Assembly (NCBI RefSeq): GCF_014189505.1
Contig: NZ_CP050301.1
Location: 1,557,501 to 1,621,500 of the forward strand
Source: Phyllobacterium sp. 628
Lineage (GTDB): Bacteria; Pseudomonadota; Alphaproteobacteria; Rhizobiales; Rhizobiaceae
DNA length: 64,000 nucleotides
Direction: 5' to 3'
Shown: positions 35,323 through 44,047 of the stretch, piece by piece
Layout: each line of letters opens with the position of its first letter
Position numbering within the stretch: position 1 is the first letter of the stretch
The notes under the pieces: generated by a model
Databases searched by the model: none
What the model was told of the DNA's origin: nothing
The model's input: only the letters and a program-made list of their open reading frames with translations
Program-made: the position numbers and the translations under genes

Positions 35323-37080
35323 CTAGAGGCCGAGGTCGCGCTTGCGCCCCAGGCTCCACTCGATGCCGCCGCCATCGCGGGCGACGCCGGCGATGTGCTG
35401 GTCGAGCTTGCGTTCGATCTCGCGCGACCAGGGCACGAGTTGAAAGCCAAGCCCGTTGTCGATCATGGCGAAGCGGCCCGAGGAGAGCGTCAGCCGCCGG
35501 CGATAGGTGCCCGAGACATGCTCGCCGGCCGCAGCCTTCACATGAGGCAGGCCAGTCTCGGTCGACAGCTTCTCGCCCACGGCGTCCAACTCGCGGCGGC
35601 GCAGCGTGCTGAGGAGATCGCGCTGGAGCATGATGCGCTGGCCCTGGCGGCGACCGAGCCCTTCGTCAGCGAGATGTTCGGCACGGGCCTGCATTGCGTC
35701 GCGCGCCTCGCGGCCGAATCCACCCATGGAGAGCGGCATCTGCTCACGCTCCACCAGACGGTGGTCGAGCCACGTGGCGCCCGGCGCGGTGATCTGGCTG
35801 CGCAGATCGAGATCAGACCGGATGGCGAGCACCAGCGTTGGCCGCTGGTCCTCCGCCCCTCCAAAGCGCCGGACCTCGACAATGCCACCGGCAGGTGGCG
35901 TATGCTCAAAGGCTTCGATGCCGCGAAAGCGGACATGATGGGCGCGGCCGTCGATGCCGTCGATCACGGCATAGGCTTCGCCGGTCAGTTCGTCGTGGAG
36001 ACCCTTGTCGACCAGCCGGCCGATGATCGGCGAGCCGGCCCCGCCGTCGATCACATAGTCGGCGACGCTACGATCCTGGCCACGCTCTGTGAAGGCGCGG
36101 TGCATGGTCTTGATGACGTCGCCGCGCATGCCGAGGTCGCGAAGATGGGGTTCGGCTTCCATGCCGACCATCCACTCCCCGGAGCCAGCCGAGGTGGCGA
36201 GCCCCATCTTCTCCAGATGTTGAAGACGGCCGATCATCAGGCGGCGGATCTCCGGGTTGGCCGCACCGCTGGGATCGGGACGTAAGTCGATGGCGCCGAC
36301 ATCGTCGGCATGGCCCCGGATCTCGACATCGAGACGGGTCCACCGCTCCGCGGTGACCTCCTTCTCCAGGACGTTGCGAATTTCGTGCTCAGGTTTTGGG
36401 CCAAGCTCGATCGCCACCAGATCCTCGGCGCGTGACCGAAGGCCGCGGCTGATATAGTCGCGCGAGATCACGAGATCGGCCCCTCGCTCGTCCACACCGC
36501 GCACGAGCAGATGGACGTGCGGATTGTCGGTGTTCCAGTGATCGACTGCGACCCAGTCGAGCCGTGTGCCCAGATCGGCTTCCATTTGGCTCGCGAGATC
36601 ACGCGTGAAGGCCTTGAGGTCGGTCATCTCGCCGGCGTCCTCAGGCGAGACGATGAAGCGGAAATGGTGCCGGTCGTCCTTGCACCGGTCGGCAAAGGCG
36701 AGATCCTCAGTGCGATCGGAGCCGGCGTCGAACATCACGCCTTTTTCTCCGTCCCGGCTGACGCCTTCGCGCTTGAGGTAAGACAGATGCGCCGACAGCG
36801 GCGCGGAGCGGAAGGATCGGCCCTGATGGCGCACGACGCGCGCCTTGACGACGACGCGGCGGGTCGAGTTGAACAGGCGGCTGCGGCTGAAACTGCCGCG
36901 CCCCCGGCCAAAGGTCGAGCGACTATGCCCGGACGCGCGTCTGCCTGACGCCGAGGCGCCGGTATGGCCCGCCTTTTTCGCGGCCCGCAGCACCTGGTTG
37001 AGGAAGCTCTTCGCCTTCGGCGCACGCGTGGTTTTGATGCGGCCAGGCCGGACCCGAAAATCGCTGTCGCCCTTGGTCAT
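35323..37080 (-). CDS. DUF3363 relaxase (RlxS/VirD2-like)
   Basis: 585 residues. A basic N-terminus, then RHHFRFIVSPEDAGEM near residue 136 and DNPHVHLLVRGVDERG near 183, the histidine-rich metal-binding motif of MOB-type relaxases. A candidate catalytic tyrosine is in HLSYLKREG near residue 99. The C-terminal half (residues 290-585) is the DUF3363 region, including YAVIDGIDGRAHHVRF. It nicks the transfer origin and pilots the strand. The 28-base gap to traG suggests cotranscription. The 247 bases upstream are a candidate oriT. Confidence 0.92.
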   Translation of the reverse strand: MTKGDSDFRVRPGRIKTTRAPKAKSFLNQVLRAAKKAGHTGASASGRRASGHSRSTFGRGRGSFSRSRLFNSTRRVVVKARVVRHQGRSFRSAPLSAHLSYLKREGVSRDGEKGVMFDAGSDRTEDLAFADRCKDDRHHFRFIVSPEDAGEMTDLKAFTRDLASQMEADLGTRLDWVAVDHWNTDNPHVHLLVRGVDERGADLVISRDYISRGLRSRAEDLVAIELGPKPEHEIRNVLEKEVTAERWTRLDVEIRGHADDVGAIDLRPDPSGAANPEIRRLMIGRLQHLEKMGLATSAGSGEWMVGMEAEPHLRDLGMRGDVIKTMHRAFTERGQDRSVADYVIDGGAGSPIIGRLVDKGLHDELTGEAYAVIDGIDGRAHHVRFRGIEAFEHTPPAGGIVEVRRFGGAEDQRPTLVLAIRSDLDLRSQITAPGATWLDHRLVEREQMPLSMGGFGREARDAMQARAEHLADEGLGRRQGQRIMLQRDLLSTLRRRELDAVGEKLSTETGLPHVKAAAGEHVSGTYRRRLTLSSGRFAMIDNGLGFQLVPWSREIERKLDQHIAGVARDGGGIEWSLGRKRDLGL

Positions 37081-37327
37081 GACGCAGCTCCGAGGAGCAG
37101 CATTTCGGGGCCGTGCATCCCGAGGCTTTGAAATTCCTCAACAAAACCGGGCTTCATGCCCGCGACCGACCGCCATGCACGCCAAAACGCAAGCCTCTTC
37201 AGAGGCTTACAGCGTTTCGGGCATGCGCTTTTATCTCGCCGTCTGTTGGTCGTGTTTCCCTGCCATCTCCATCTTCCCGCCCAACCTGACCGGAAGCCCG
37301 CGACGCCGCGCCATAGTGCGAATGCCC
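37081..37327 (-). other. Relaxase upstream region with nested inverted repeat (oriT candidate)
   Basis: 247 bases without a gene between the lytic transglycosylase and the relaxase. An 8-bp inverted repeat, aagcctct at 37191-37198 and agaggctt at 37201-37208, is nested in an outer pair aacgc/gcgtt (37186-37190, 37212-37216). A transfer origin is usually next to the relaxase gene, and inverted repeats mark relaxase binding. A terminator for the preceding gene is the other reading, but there is no T tract on the minus strand. Confidence 0.4.
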
Positions 37328-38104
37328 TCATTGCGGCTCTCCCGGACGATTGCGGGCGACGAACAGGCCGCGCGACCGCGGGACGATGGCGGAGACATCG
37401 CGCACGGTCGTTGCGGTCGGCGCATCGTCCTGAGTACCGCGGCGCTGCACAGGATCGGCAGCCGTTGTGCGCTCGGACGGCCCGATGAACAGCGGCGCGC
37501 GCATCCAGGCGTGCGGACCAGCGGCGGCAACGACGGTCGCCGGAGCGGTCAGTTCACCGCCACTGAGGCTAGGGAGGAGGGCGGCCACATAGGCACGTGT
37601 CTCCGCCGGCAAGGGACGGCCGGCGAGATAGTTCTCATATCGACCGGGTCCCGCATTGTAGGCCGCGAGAAATCCGGGCGAGCCGTACCGATCGTGTAGT
37701 TCGCGCAGATACGCCGCGCCTGCCAAGATGTTGTCACGCGGATTATAGGGATCCCTGCCGAGCGAATAACGGACGCGCAGACCGGCCCAGGTTTCGGGCA
37801 TGATCTGCATCAGACCCATCGCGCCCTTCGGCGAGACGGCGCGCATGTCATTCGCACTTTCGACCCGCATCACCGCCCTGATCCACGCCGCCGGAATGCC
37901 GAAGCGCTGTACGGCCTCCGCGATGTGGACGGCATAGGGATCGATCTGACTGGGACGTTCCACGGGCGCACTCTGCGCCAGCGTGACGGCCGACGGCGCG
38001 CCGACAAGAAACAGGCCGGAAAGGAAAAGGAGGCCCGCTTGCCGGGCGGCGCGATGACGACCGGCAGCGGTGACACGGCGGCCTGATGGGGATGGCCAGC
38101 GCAT
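37328..38104 (-). CDS. Lytic transglycosylase (VirB1-like) of the transfer system
   Basis: 258 residues from the ATG at 38104. A signal peptide (AGLLFLSGLFLVGAPSAVTLA) exports it. The SLT domain shows AVMRVESANDMRAVSPKGAM with the catalytic glutamate in VES, then GLMQIMPETWAGLR, GAAYLRELHDRYGSPGFL and AAYNAGPGRYENY. It opens peptidoglycan locally for channel assembly. The longer upstream frame overlaps the DUF736 gene and is not used. Confidence 0.9.
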   Translation of the reverse strand: MRWPSPSGRRVTAAGRHRAARQAGLLFLSGLFLVGAPSAVTLAQSAPVERPSQIDPYAVHIAEAVQRFGIPAAWIRAVMRVESANDMRAVSPKGAMGLMQIMPETWAGLRVRYSLGRDPYNPRDNILAGAAYLRELHDRYGSPGFLAAYNAGPGRYENYLAGRPLPAETRAYVAALLPSLSGGELTAPATVVAAAGPHAWMRAPLFIGPSERTTAADPVQRRGTQDDAPTATTVRDVSAIVPRSRGLFVARNRPGEPQ

Positions 38105-38108
38105 CGGC

Positions 38109-38444
38109 TCAATCCCGATCGCCACGCTTGGGTGGGCGGTTCCAGTGTAGTCCCCAAGCCCTCTTGTCGTCGCCCGACTGGAACAGATTGGCGCGGATCG
38201 GCTGTGCGAAGACGGGATCGTCGAGCTGCAATGAGACGTAGTCGCCGGCACGTTCGCCAGTGCGTTTCCAGCCGGCGCCGACCTCCGGCCCGTCTTCATC
38301 GCGGAGGTGGATGCGGTAGTCAGGCGCGTTCTCGGCGTCTGACGGTTCGGCCGGAACGACCGTCAGTTCGATGTCGAGCGAGAAGGTCCGGATGCGGCCG
38401 GAATAGCCGGACTTCGTGCGGGTGAATTCTCCGATCTGGGGCAT
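38109..38444 (-). CDS. DUF736 family protein (first copy)
   Basis: 111 residues: MPQIGEFTRTKSGYSGRIRT, then PDYRIHLRDEDGPEVGAGWK and YVSLQLDDPVFAQPIRANLF. DUF736 proteins are small cytoplasmic proteins of conjugative elements with unknown function. A diverged second copy lies at 43718-44047. Start chosen at 38444, with aaggaa upstream. Confidence 0.88.
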   Translation of the reverse strand: MPQIGEFTRTKSGYSGRIRTFSLDIELTVVPAEPSDAENAPDYRIHLRDEDGPEVGAGWKRTGERAGDYVSLQLDDPVFAQPIRANLFQSGDDKRAWGLHWNRPPKRGDRD

Positions 38445-38490
38445 GGGAAGTTCCTTTGCTGTGCGGTTGAGGACGGGATGGGAGTGCGCG

Positions 38491-39036
38491 TCACCGCGTT
38501 GGCGCGCGCCATTCGAAGCGGCCGTTGCCGTCTTCATCGGTGTAGAGAGGCGTCGCGCGGCCGATGATCGTGTCGGTCGAGACGGGGCCGAAGTAGCGGC
38601 CGTCGAGGCTGTCGCGGACCTGCCAGTTCATCAGCAAGATGTCGCCAACTCCCAGCAGCCGGCAGCCTTGCCAACTCGGCAAGGGGCGGCCCGATCGGTC
38701 CCGCTCGAGCGCCTCGGCCATGTCCACGCCGTCGACCGAAACCATGCGGCCTATGCGACAGACGCGCTGCCCGGCAACGCCGGCGACGCGCTTCATCAGC
38801 GGCACACCGCGCGGCAGGTAACCGCGATCGGACAGGAAGGTCGCGAGCGGTTCGGGCGCATCGACGGCGACAAGGTCGGTGACCTCGGGCAGATCATCGG
38901 AATCGATGGCGTAGAGCCCGATCGGCACGCTCGCAGAGGCGTTCCAGATGAGCTTGAGCGGCAGTGGCAGGACGGCTGCCATGACGATGCCCATCGTCGC
39001 GAAATACGTCGCCATGACGTAGCCGAAGCGGCTCAT
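38491..39036 (-). CDS. traF: TraF-type S26 signal peptidase
   Basis: 181 residues. N-terminal membrane segment (ATYFATMGIVMAAVLPLPLK), catalytic serine in SASVPIGLYAID near residue 36 and catalytic lysine in GVPLMKRVAGVAGQRVC near residue 83. This S26 family protease matures the TrbC prepilin in related systems. Its start overlaps the DUF2840 stop by four bases. Confidence 0.92.
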   Translation of the reverse strand: MSRFGYVMATYFATMGIVMAAVLPLPLKLIWNASASVPIGLYAIDSDDLPEVTDLVAVDAPEPLATFLSDRGYLPRGVPLMKRVAGVAGQRVCRIGRMVSVDGVDMAEALERDRSGRPLPSWQGCRLLGVGDILLMNWQVRDSLDGRYFGPVSTDTIIGRATPLYTDEDGNGRFEWRAPTR

Positions 39037-39551
39037 GGCTCGGCCCTCCGGCGCAGCAGGAAGGCGCGATGCTGCTCGGCGCTGTAGGCGCGCGGCTCTT
39101 CGCCAGCGGTCAGGCGGTTGTGGACGTGGCGCCAGTGATCAGACGATACATCTGCCGGATCGACACCGATCGACTCGATCGCGTCGATCGCCTGCAGCAC
39201 CCGCTCGACCTTGGGCCAGCCTTCGATCTTCAGCAGGATGTCGCCACCGGGCCGCACGAAGGGCAGCGTCTGAAACGGCTCGCCAGTCCCGACAGCGCGC
39301 AAGATGTCGATGCGCGAGATGATCGTGCCGAACTCGTTCGACGCCCAGCGGACGAAGGCGAAAGTGCTGTTTGGCGCAAAGCCTATGACACGGCGGCGGC
39401 GATCGAGGATCTGCTCGTGGATGTCGTAGCCGAAGCGGATCCAGTTTTCGATTGTCTTCTCGATCCAGGTCAGCTCGACCAGTGTTGTGGACGGTGGCGG
39501 GCTGGCCGGCGCAGCGCTGCTGCGCACGCGAGGGGCCGCGATGCCGGTCAT
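39033..39551 (-). CDS. DUF2840 protein
   Basis: 172 residues with TLVELTWIEKTIENWIRFGY, RRRRVIGFAPNSTFAFVRWA and DVSSDHWRHVHNRLTAGEEP. DUF2840 genes accompany traF and parA in this class of elements; function unknown. It overlaps its neighbours on both sides by four bases, so it belongs to the parA-traF operon. Confidence 0.85.
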   Translation of the reverse strand: MTGIAAPRVRSSAAPASPPPSTTLVELTWIEKTIENWIRFGYDIHEQILDRRRRVIGFAPNSTFAFVRWASNEFGTIISRIDILRAVGTGEPFQTLPFVRPGGDILLKIEGWPKVERVLQAIDAIESIGVDPADVSSDHWRHVHNRLTAGEEPRAYSAEQHRAFLLRRRAEP

Positions 39552-39802
39552 GACGGGTCTCCCTCGATGGTGGGGAATTCACGCGCGAGCAGCTCGCGCA
39601 GCATCTCAGTGACGGTGATGCCGCGCTGGAAGGCGGCGATCTTGATGCGCCCGCGCAGGTCGGGCGTGATGTCGATGGTCAGTCGGGCGCTGTAACCGCC
39701 ATCGGCCGATCCGCGCGCCGAGGGCGTATCGGGCGCCTTGATCCAGCTTTCGGGGTCGGCGGGACGCGCGGCGAAACTGCGCTTCGAAATTCGCTCGGTC
39801 AT
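39548..39802 (-). CDS. Small ribbon-helix-helix protein next to ParA
   Basis: 84 residues. YSARLTIDITPDLRGRIKIA followed by AFQRGITVTEMLRELLAREF is a ribbon-helix-helix DNA-binding domain at the C-terminus; the first 40 residues are polar and probably disordered. In gene order (parA then RHH) it resembles ParG/Omega-type centromere-binding partners. It may therefore be the partition adaptor in addition to the large ParB-like protein at 53-55 kb. Overlaps both neighbours by four bases. Confidence 0.78.
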   Translation of the reverse strand: MTERISKRSFAARPADPESWIKAPDTPSARGSADGGYSARLTIDITPDLRGRIKIAAFQRGITVTEMLRELLAREFPTIEGDPS

Positions 39803-40437
39803 GACGCGATCCTTCCGACCTCGGCGCAGAGCGCAGCGATTTCACGGGCGGCGGGGCTGTCCTCATCCACTTCGGAAACGAGGCGGCCAGATTGCGCGGC
39901 GTCCGCGAAGGCAACGCGCTGGCCAACGGTGGCGGCGAGCACCGGTGGGTCGTGATCGGCAAGGGTCTCGGCCGTCGCGCGGGCGATGACGGTGCGCGCA
40001 GCACAGCGGTTCAGCACGAAGCGGGCGATGAGTTGCGGGCGATAGATGCGCGCCTCGCTGAGCAGCGATAGCATCTCGGCCGAGGCCCAGCCGTCGAACG
40101 GCGACGGCTGCACCGGGATCAGCACCAGATCGGCGGCGAGCAGCGCCGAGCGCATCAGCCCTGCGACACGCGGCGGACCGTCGATGACGATGTGATCGGC
40201 GTCGCGCGCCAGCTCCGGGGCCTCGCGATGCAGCGTGTCGCGCGACAAACCGACGACGCCGAAGAGCCTTGGATGCGCTTCGCGAGCGCGCTGCTGTGAC
40301 CAGTCCAGCGCGGAGCCTTGTGGATCCGCGTCGATCAGGGTGACGCGCTTCCCCTTGGCGGCCCATTCGCCGGCGAGATGCAGGGCCAGCGTCGTCTTGC
40401 CGACGCCGCCCTTTTGATTGAGGAGCGCGACGATCAT
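39799..40437 (-). CDS. parA: ParA-family partition ATPase
   Basis: 212 residues. Deviant Walker A NQKGGVGKTTLALHLAGEWA at residues 7-26, LIDADPQGSALDWSQQR near 36, and VIDGPPRVAGLMRSAL near 77. It lacks a DNA-binding N-terminus, the short type Ib form usually paired with a small RHH protein, as found next door. It keeps excised or replicating forms of the element stable. Start overlaps the repA stop. Confidence 0.93.
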   Translation of the reverse strand: MIVALLNQKGGVGKTTLALHLAGEWAAKGKRVTLIDADPQGSALDWSQQRAREAHPRLFGVVGLSRDTLHREAPELARDADHIVIDGPPRVAGLMRSALLAADLVLIPVQPSPFDGWASAEMLSLLSEARIYRPQLIARFVLNRCAARTVIARATAETLADHDPPVLAATVGQRVAFADAAQSGRLVSEVDEDSPAAREIAALCAEVGRIAS

Positions 40438-41558
40438 TCCGACTCTCCCGATGCTCGATCGAGAGGGAGACGCGGCGTGCTAGAAGTATCGGTGCGCGTG
40501 CCTTTCGATAGCGTCCCGGATGTCTTTTTGGGACGGTCGGCGATGTTTTCCACATCGCGCGCGTGTCTTCTAAAGTTAGATTCTGGGTTAGACTCTAAGT
40601 TAAGGGCGCGATTCCGGCTTTGTTTTTCGTGGCTTATGCCCTGTTTGGGTTCCCGATAGCACGTGCCAGCGGTTCCCGATGGCACGATAGTTCGGGTTCC
40701 CGATAGCACGAGGCTATCCACAGCTTGTCCACAGGGCACTGACGGTTCAAATGCCAGCAGCACGCGGCCGCCGATTTCGACCTCGATGAACAGCGTGTAG
40801 CCAGGCAGCGGCTGGCGGCGGATGATGTCGCGTAGTTCGAAGGCGAAGCGCTTGAACGGCGAGAGGCTGCCGGATTTCTGGTAGAGATGCCGGAAATCGA
40901 AGCGCCAACCGTTGCGCTGCTTGCCGCCGTGTTTGCGCACCAGACGGTAGAGCCAGCGGTCGAGGCCACCCGTGAGATCGAAATAGGCCCGGTCGATCGT
41001 AAGCACGAGCGCGTCATCGAGGACGGCGCGATAGAACCAGTCGGGGACAATCAGCTCGATTCCGGCCGGCTTGCCCTGGCGGTCGGTGCGCTCCTGCCAT
41101 TCGTTGATCCAGGAAAAGCGATGCCGGCGACCTTCCGTCGGCTGGCGGATCGAGGTGGCGACGGTGGTCGACTGGAGCCGGTCGAGGGCGGCCTTCAGCC
41201 GCTGGTAGTCACGCAGCCCGACGCCGCGGCCGATGAAGTTCAATATCTCATAGGGCGTCGCCGCCATCAGGCGCGAGGTGCGTAAGCCGGCGTCGCGTGC
41301 CTCGACGATCTGGCTTGCCGCCCAAATCAGGATGTCGGCATCCCAGATGGTGGCCATGCCATGATCGGGTACAGCCTCGACGCGGATCGACACGTCGCCG
41401 GCGACGAAGTCGATCGGCGCGGTGCGATGGGATTTGGAGAGGGAGAAGAACGGATAGGCCATGAGATCCTGCGTATCGCGAGGCGCGAAGTCGCCGGGAA
41501 GTGCGTGGAACAGATCGAGCTGTCCGCGCTCCGAGAGTGGGCGATATCGCGTCGTCAT
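40434..41558 (-). CDS. repA: RepA-type replication initiator
   Basis: 374 residues. Conserved start ERGQLDLFHALPGDFAPRDT, then MAYPFFSLSKSHRTAPIDF and the winged-helix part GRGVGLRDYQRLKAALDRLQ, RWLYRLVRKHGGKQRNGWRF, of the 'replication initiator protein A' family. The last 90 residues are polar, less conserved and encoded by DNA that contains iteron repeats and DnaA-box-like sequences. It should allow limited autonomous replication of the excised element. It is the first gene of a tightly overlapping operon with parA. Confidence 0.9.
   Translation of the reverse strand: MTTRYRPLSERGQLDLFHALPGDFAPRDTQDLMAYPFFSLSKSHRTAPIDFVAGDVSIRVEAVPDHGMATIWDADILIWAASQIVEARDAGLRTSRLMAATPYEILNFIGRGVGLRDYQRLKAALDRLQSTTVATSIRQPTEGRRHRFSWINEWQERTDRQGKPAGIELIVPDWFYRAVLDDALVLTIDRAYFDLTGGLDRWLYRLVRKHGGKQRNGWRFDFRHLYQKSGSLSPFKRFAFELRDIIRRQPLPGYTLFIEVEIGGRVLLAFEPSVPCGQAVDSLVLSGTRTIVPSGTAGTCYREPKQGISHEKQSRNRALNLESNPESNFRRHARDVENIADRPKKTSGTLSKGTRTDTSSTPRLPLDRASGESE
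40647..40735. promoter_or_regulatory. Iteron cluster and DnaA-box-like sites inside repA (oriV candidate)
   Basis: Three direct repeats of ggttcccgatagcacg start at 40648, 40671 (one mismatch) and 40695, spaced 23-24 bp, about two helical turns. Two DnaA-box-like sites, ctatccaca and ttgtccaca, follow at about 40714-40731. All lie within the 3' part of the repA coding sequence. Direct repeats at this spacing beside DnaA boxes and an initiator gene are the standard layout of an iteron origin. Confidence 0.72.
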
Positions 41559-41578
41559 TGAGAGGGAGCCCGAGACGA

Positions 41579-41860
41579 TCAGCGCGCGTAGCGGCCGGTG
41601 TGTGCAGGCGGCGCGGGCTCATGGCGCTTGGCGGGAAGCAGCGTGCCGCGCGGATCGGAGGTCGAGGTGACGGCGCCGCGTTCGGTCCAGGCCTGCAGGT
41701 CATCGACGGCGTAGACGACGCGGCCGCCGAGCTTGCGATAGGACGGGCCGGTCCCGTAGGTGCGATGCTTCTCCAGCGTGCGGGCGGACAGGCCCAGGAA
41801 GTGCGCTGCTTCCTGGGTGCGTAGAAAACGCGGCGGCAATGCGCTGAGATTGGGTGTCAT
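41579..41860 (-). CDS. AlpA/MerR-like helix-turn-helix protein
   Basis: 93 residues. PRFLRTQEAAHFLGLSARTL followed by EKHRTYGTGPSYRKLGGRVV and YAVDDLQAWTERG is the excisionase-type winged helix. It lies upstream of repA and may regulate the repA-parA operon or excision. The C-terminal tail is proline- and arginine-rich and unstructured. Confidence 0.85.
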   Translation of the reverse strand: MTPNLSALPPRFLRTQEAAHFLGLSARTLEKHRTYGTGPSYRKLGGRVVYAVDDLQAWTERGAVTSTSDPRGTLLPAKRHEPAPPAHTGRYAR

Positions 41861-42000
41861 GATCGGGCCTCCGTGGTGTCCGTGGGGGCCGCTGGCGTTC
41901 AGCGGCTGACGAAGGCCACGATGGCGAAGGGAAACCGGCGAGTTGCAGCGGGATTTTGGGGGGTACTAAATCCCCACACCATGAGCCGCGTGCGATCCGG

Positions 42001-42775
42001 CTAGGATCGGCGGCGATGACGAAGCAGTTTGCGATAGCCGCCCGCGATCATCGCGCGTGCACCGCCGAGGAGGCCTGCGACGACGTGGCGGGCGGAAGCG
42101 GCTTGCCATTCGTCACGGGTGAGTTTGCCGATGCGCAGTATAACCTCGGCGATCTCCTGCTGGGTCGCTCCGGCCCGAAATCCATCGATTGCTTGCAGCA
42201 TGCGCCGCGCGCGGGCCAGTTGCTGACGCGTGAGGCGCGTGTCGGGTGGAACGGCGCGCCCGTGAAGGGAGGCAAGCAGCCGAGCAACGGCTTCCATGCG
42301 ATCGAATCCCTCCATGCCGAGTGGGATCACCGCTACGAGTGGCTGCGCGGCCGATCCGTCGCGGGGAAGCGCCAGGTGCAGGCGTTGCCCGTTGCTCAGG
42401 TCGTGCAGGATGTGAAGGTTGTGTTCGGTGGGGTGATCCAGCGGTCGGCCGGGCTGCAGGAAGGGCGTGCTATCGGCAGCGATGGAGGCCGGCGCCGGCG
42501 TCAGTATCACCGATCCGGTATTCTCTTCCGGAAGCCAGAATACTTGCGCCTCGGCGGAGTTCAGAGCAGGGGCGACAAGGAAATCGCAACCCCCATTGGC
42601 TGCCGGCGCGCGCGATCAGCGATGGTGACTCTCTCGGCGCACCGCTGAGTTCGGCATAGTCGCGTTGATAGTCCTCGTTTCGTCGCAGCCATTCCCAGCC
42701 AATGTCTGGAGCGGTGAGCTGGTCGACGTAATCGTAACTTGATGACGATCGCCACCGGGATGTGTCGGGCGACAT
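42001..42775 (-). CDS. DUF6499/DUF2285 protein, apparent frameshift
   Basis: The first frame begins at the ATG at 42775 with SRWRSSSSYDYVDQLTAPDI and WEWLRRNEDYQRDYAEL, the DUF6499 module. The second frame, ending at 42001, has NSAEAQVFWLPEENTG, PLVAVIPLGMEGFDRMEA and RLTRQQLARARRMLQAID, the DUF2285 domain. The frames change between about 42575 and 42600, next to a five-C run at 42590-42594. Removing one base gives 257 residues, the normal size. DUF2285 proteins are predicted DNA-binding proteins of conjugative elements. Its break resembles the other homopolymer-linked breaks in this window. Confidence 0.75.
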
Positions 42776-42892
42776 CGAAATCCTCCTAGCTCGCATTATT
42801 CGTGCGTTTTGAGCTGGATACGATTCCCAGTTAAGCGACGGTGAGGAAGTCCCTGAGCCGGCAACGGGTGTTGCCGCAGCGGCATCACCGCC

Positions 42893-43159
42893 TTAGTGGC
42901 GGTAGCCTTCACGCACGAGCTCGCGATAGCCGTGGGTGGTCATCCAGCGGGCGCGGGCGAGATGGGTGTCGTGGACGCGCCGCGCCCGGTCAGGGTCGCA
43001 TTCTGGATCGAGACCGAAGAGAATATGGACAGCTTCGCGCCAGTCGGCACCGTCCGTGGCGGCGTCGAGCAGCCGCAGATAGAGCTTCATGTGCTCACGA
43101 TCATATGTCGTGAGCACCGCGCTCTCTGGCGGCTCATCTAAAAAGTCTGTCTTGGTCAC
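42893..43159 (-). CDS. Short DUF2285 protein
   Basis: 88 residues: LTTYDREHMKLYLRLLDAAT, DGADWREAVHILFGLDPECD and ARRVHDTHLARARWMTTHGY. It is the compact DUF2285 type, predicted to bind DNA. Its exact role is unknown; it lies between the XRE regulator and the larger DUF2285 gene, all in one direction. Confidence 0.85.
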   Translation of the reverse strand: MTKTDFLDEPPESAVLTTYDREHMKLYLRLLDAATDGADWREAVHILFGLDPECDPDRARRVHDTHLARARWMTTHGYRELVREGYRH

Positions 43160-43282
43160 AACCGTCCCCTGGAATCATTCTTATCCATTCCGGAGGGATT
43201 TGTTAACCGTTCTTCGGTTGCACCGCAGCGCAACCCGCGCCGCCAGTGACAACGCCAGGGCGAGCCAATGGTCAAAGGGGCT

Positions 43283-43528
43283 CTATCGCTTGTTGGTTTT
43301 TCCACGGATCACCATCACTCCTTCGCCCTGGTCGGTGGTCAGGAGGAGGATACCGTGGCTTTCAAGCGCCCGCCGGACCTGGTCGCGCGTGGTCTCATAC
43401 ACCTCGAGACCGCTTAAGGATTCGAGGCGTTTCAGCGCGGTCAGTGATACCTGGGCCTTGTCAGCGAGCGTCTCCTGGTTCCATCCGAGCAACGCGCGTG
43501 CGGCCCGTGATTGTTGGGCGGTGATCAT
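43283..43528 (-). CDS. XRE-family helix-turn-helix regulator
   Basis: 81 residues from the ATG at 43528 (MITAQQSRAARALLGWNQET). The HTH is LADKAQVSLTALKRLES, and the C-terminal part RALESHGILLLTTDQGEGVM is common in short element regulators. A start at 43552 would add eight residues. It may control the downstream DUF2285 genes. Confidence 0.85.
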   Translation of the reverse strand: MITAQQSRAARALLGWNQETLADKAQVSLTALKRLESLSGLEVYETTRDQVRRALESHGILLLTTDQGEGVMVIRGKTNKR

Positions 43529-43717
43529 GCATTGATCACCTCCCACCGACACGAACGCACACGCCAGAACTACGACTATAATAGTCGTTCTAGCCGCCTG
43601 ACGCTACCTGATACTGCCTTCTGAAATCCGAACCCACGCCTTTTGTCGGAAACTGATTCGGTCGCCCCTAGGCATTTGGCCCCGCCCGGACTGTCCGGGC
43701 GGGGCGTCGCGCTGACC

Positions 43718-44047
43718 TTACTCGCCGTTGCGGCGGCCGTTCGGACGGGACCAGATGAGGCTGAAGCCTTCGCCTTCCTCGTCGTCGAAGAGGTTGGCGT
43801 AGATCGGGGCGTTGAAGCTGGGATCGTCGAGCTTCAGGCCCAGATAGGCGCGCCCCTCGTTGGAGGTCTTGGACCAGGCGGCGCCGATCTCGGCGCGGCC
43901 GACGAAGACGCGGTGGCTGGGGGCGTTCTCGCCGGTGGCGCGGGCCTCGGGGACGATGCGGACGTTCTTGGTCTGCAGGCTGAGGGTGACGATTTCGCCG
44001 GTGAAGTCGTTGTTGCCGGTCTTCTTGAAAGTGCCGATGGTCGCCAT
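43718..44047 (-). CDS. DUF736 family protein (second copy)
   Basis: 109 residues: MATIGTFKKTGNNDFTGEIV, PSHRVFVGRAEIGAAWSKTS and YLGLKLDDPSFNAPIYANLF. It is a diverged paralogue of 38109-38444 and keeps the same order of motifs. The strong aaggagaa before the ATG at 44047 suggests high expression. Function unknown. Confidence 0.9.
   Translation of the reverse strand: MATIGTFKKTGNNDFTGEIVTLSLQTKNVRIVPEARATGENAPSHRVFVGRAEIGAAWSKTSNEGRAYLGLKLDDPSFNAPIYANLFDDEEGEGFSLIWSRPNGRRNGE

Noticed and set aside
34389-36285. Two long plus-strand frames over traG and the relaxase
   Set aside because: Antisense shadows; conserved VirD4 and relaxase motifs are on the minus strand.
40647-40735. A CRISPR array at the triple repeat
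   Set aside because: The repeats are 16 bp with 7-8 bp between them and there are no cas genes; an iteron origin fits better. No CRISPR array was seen anywhere in the window.
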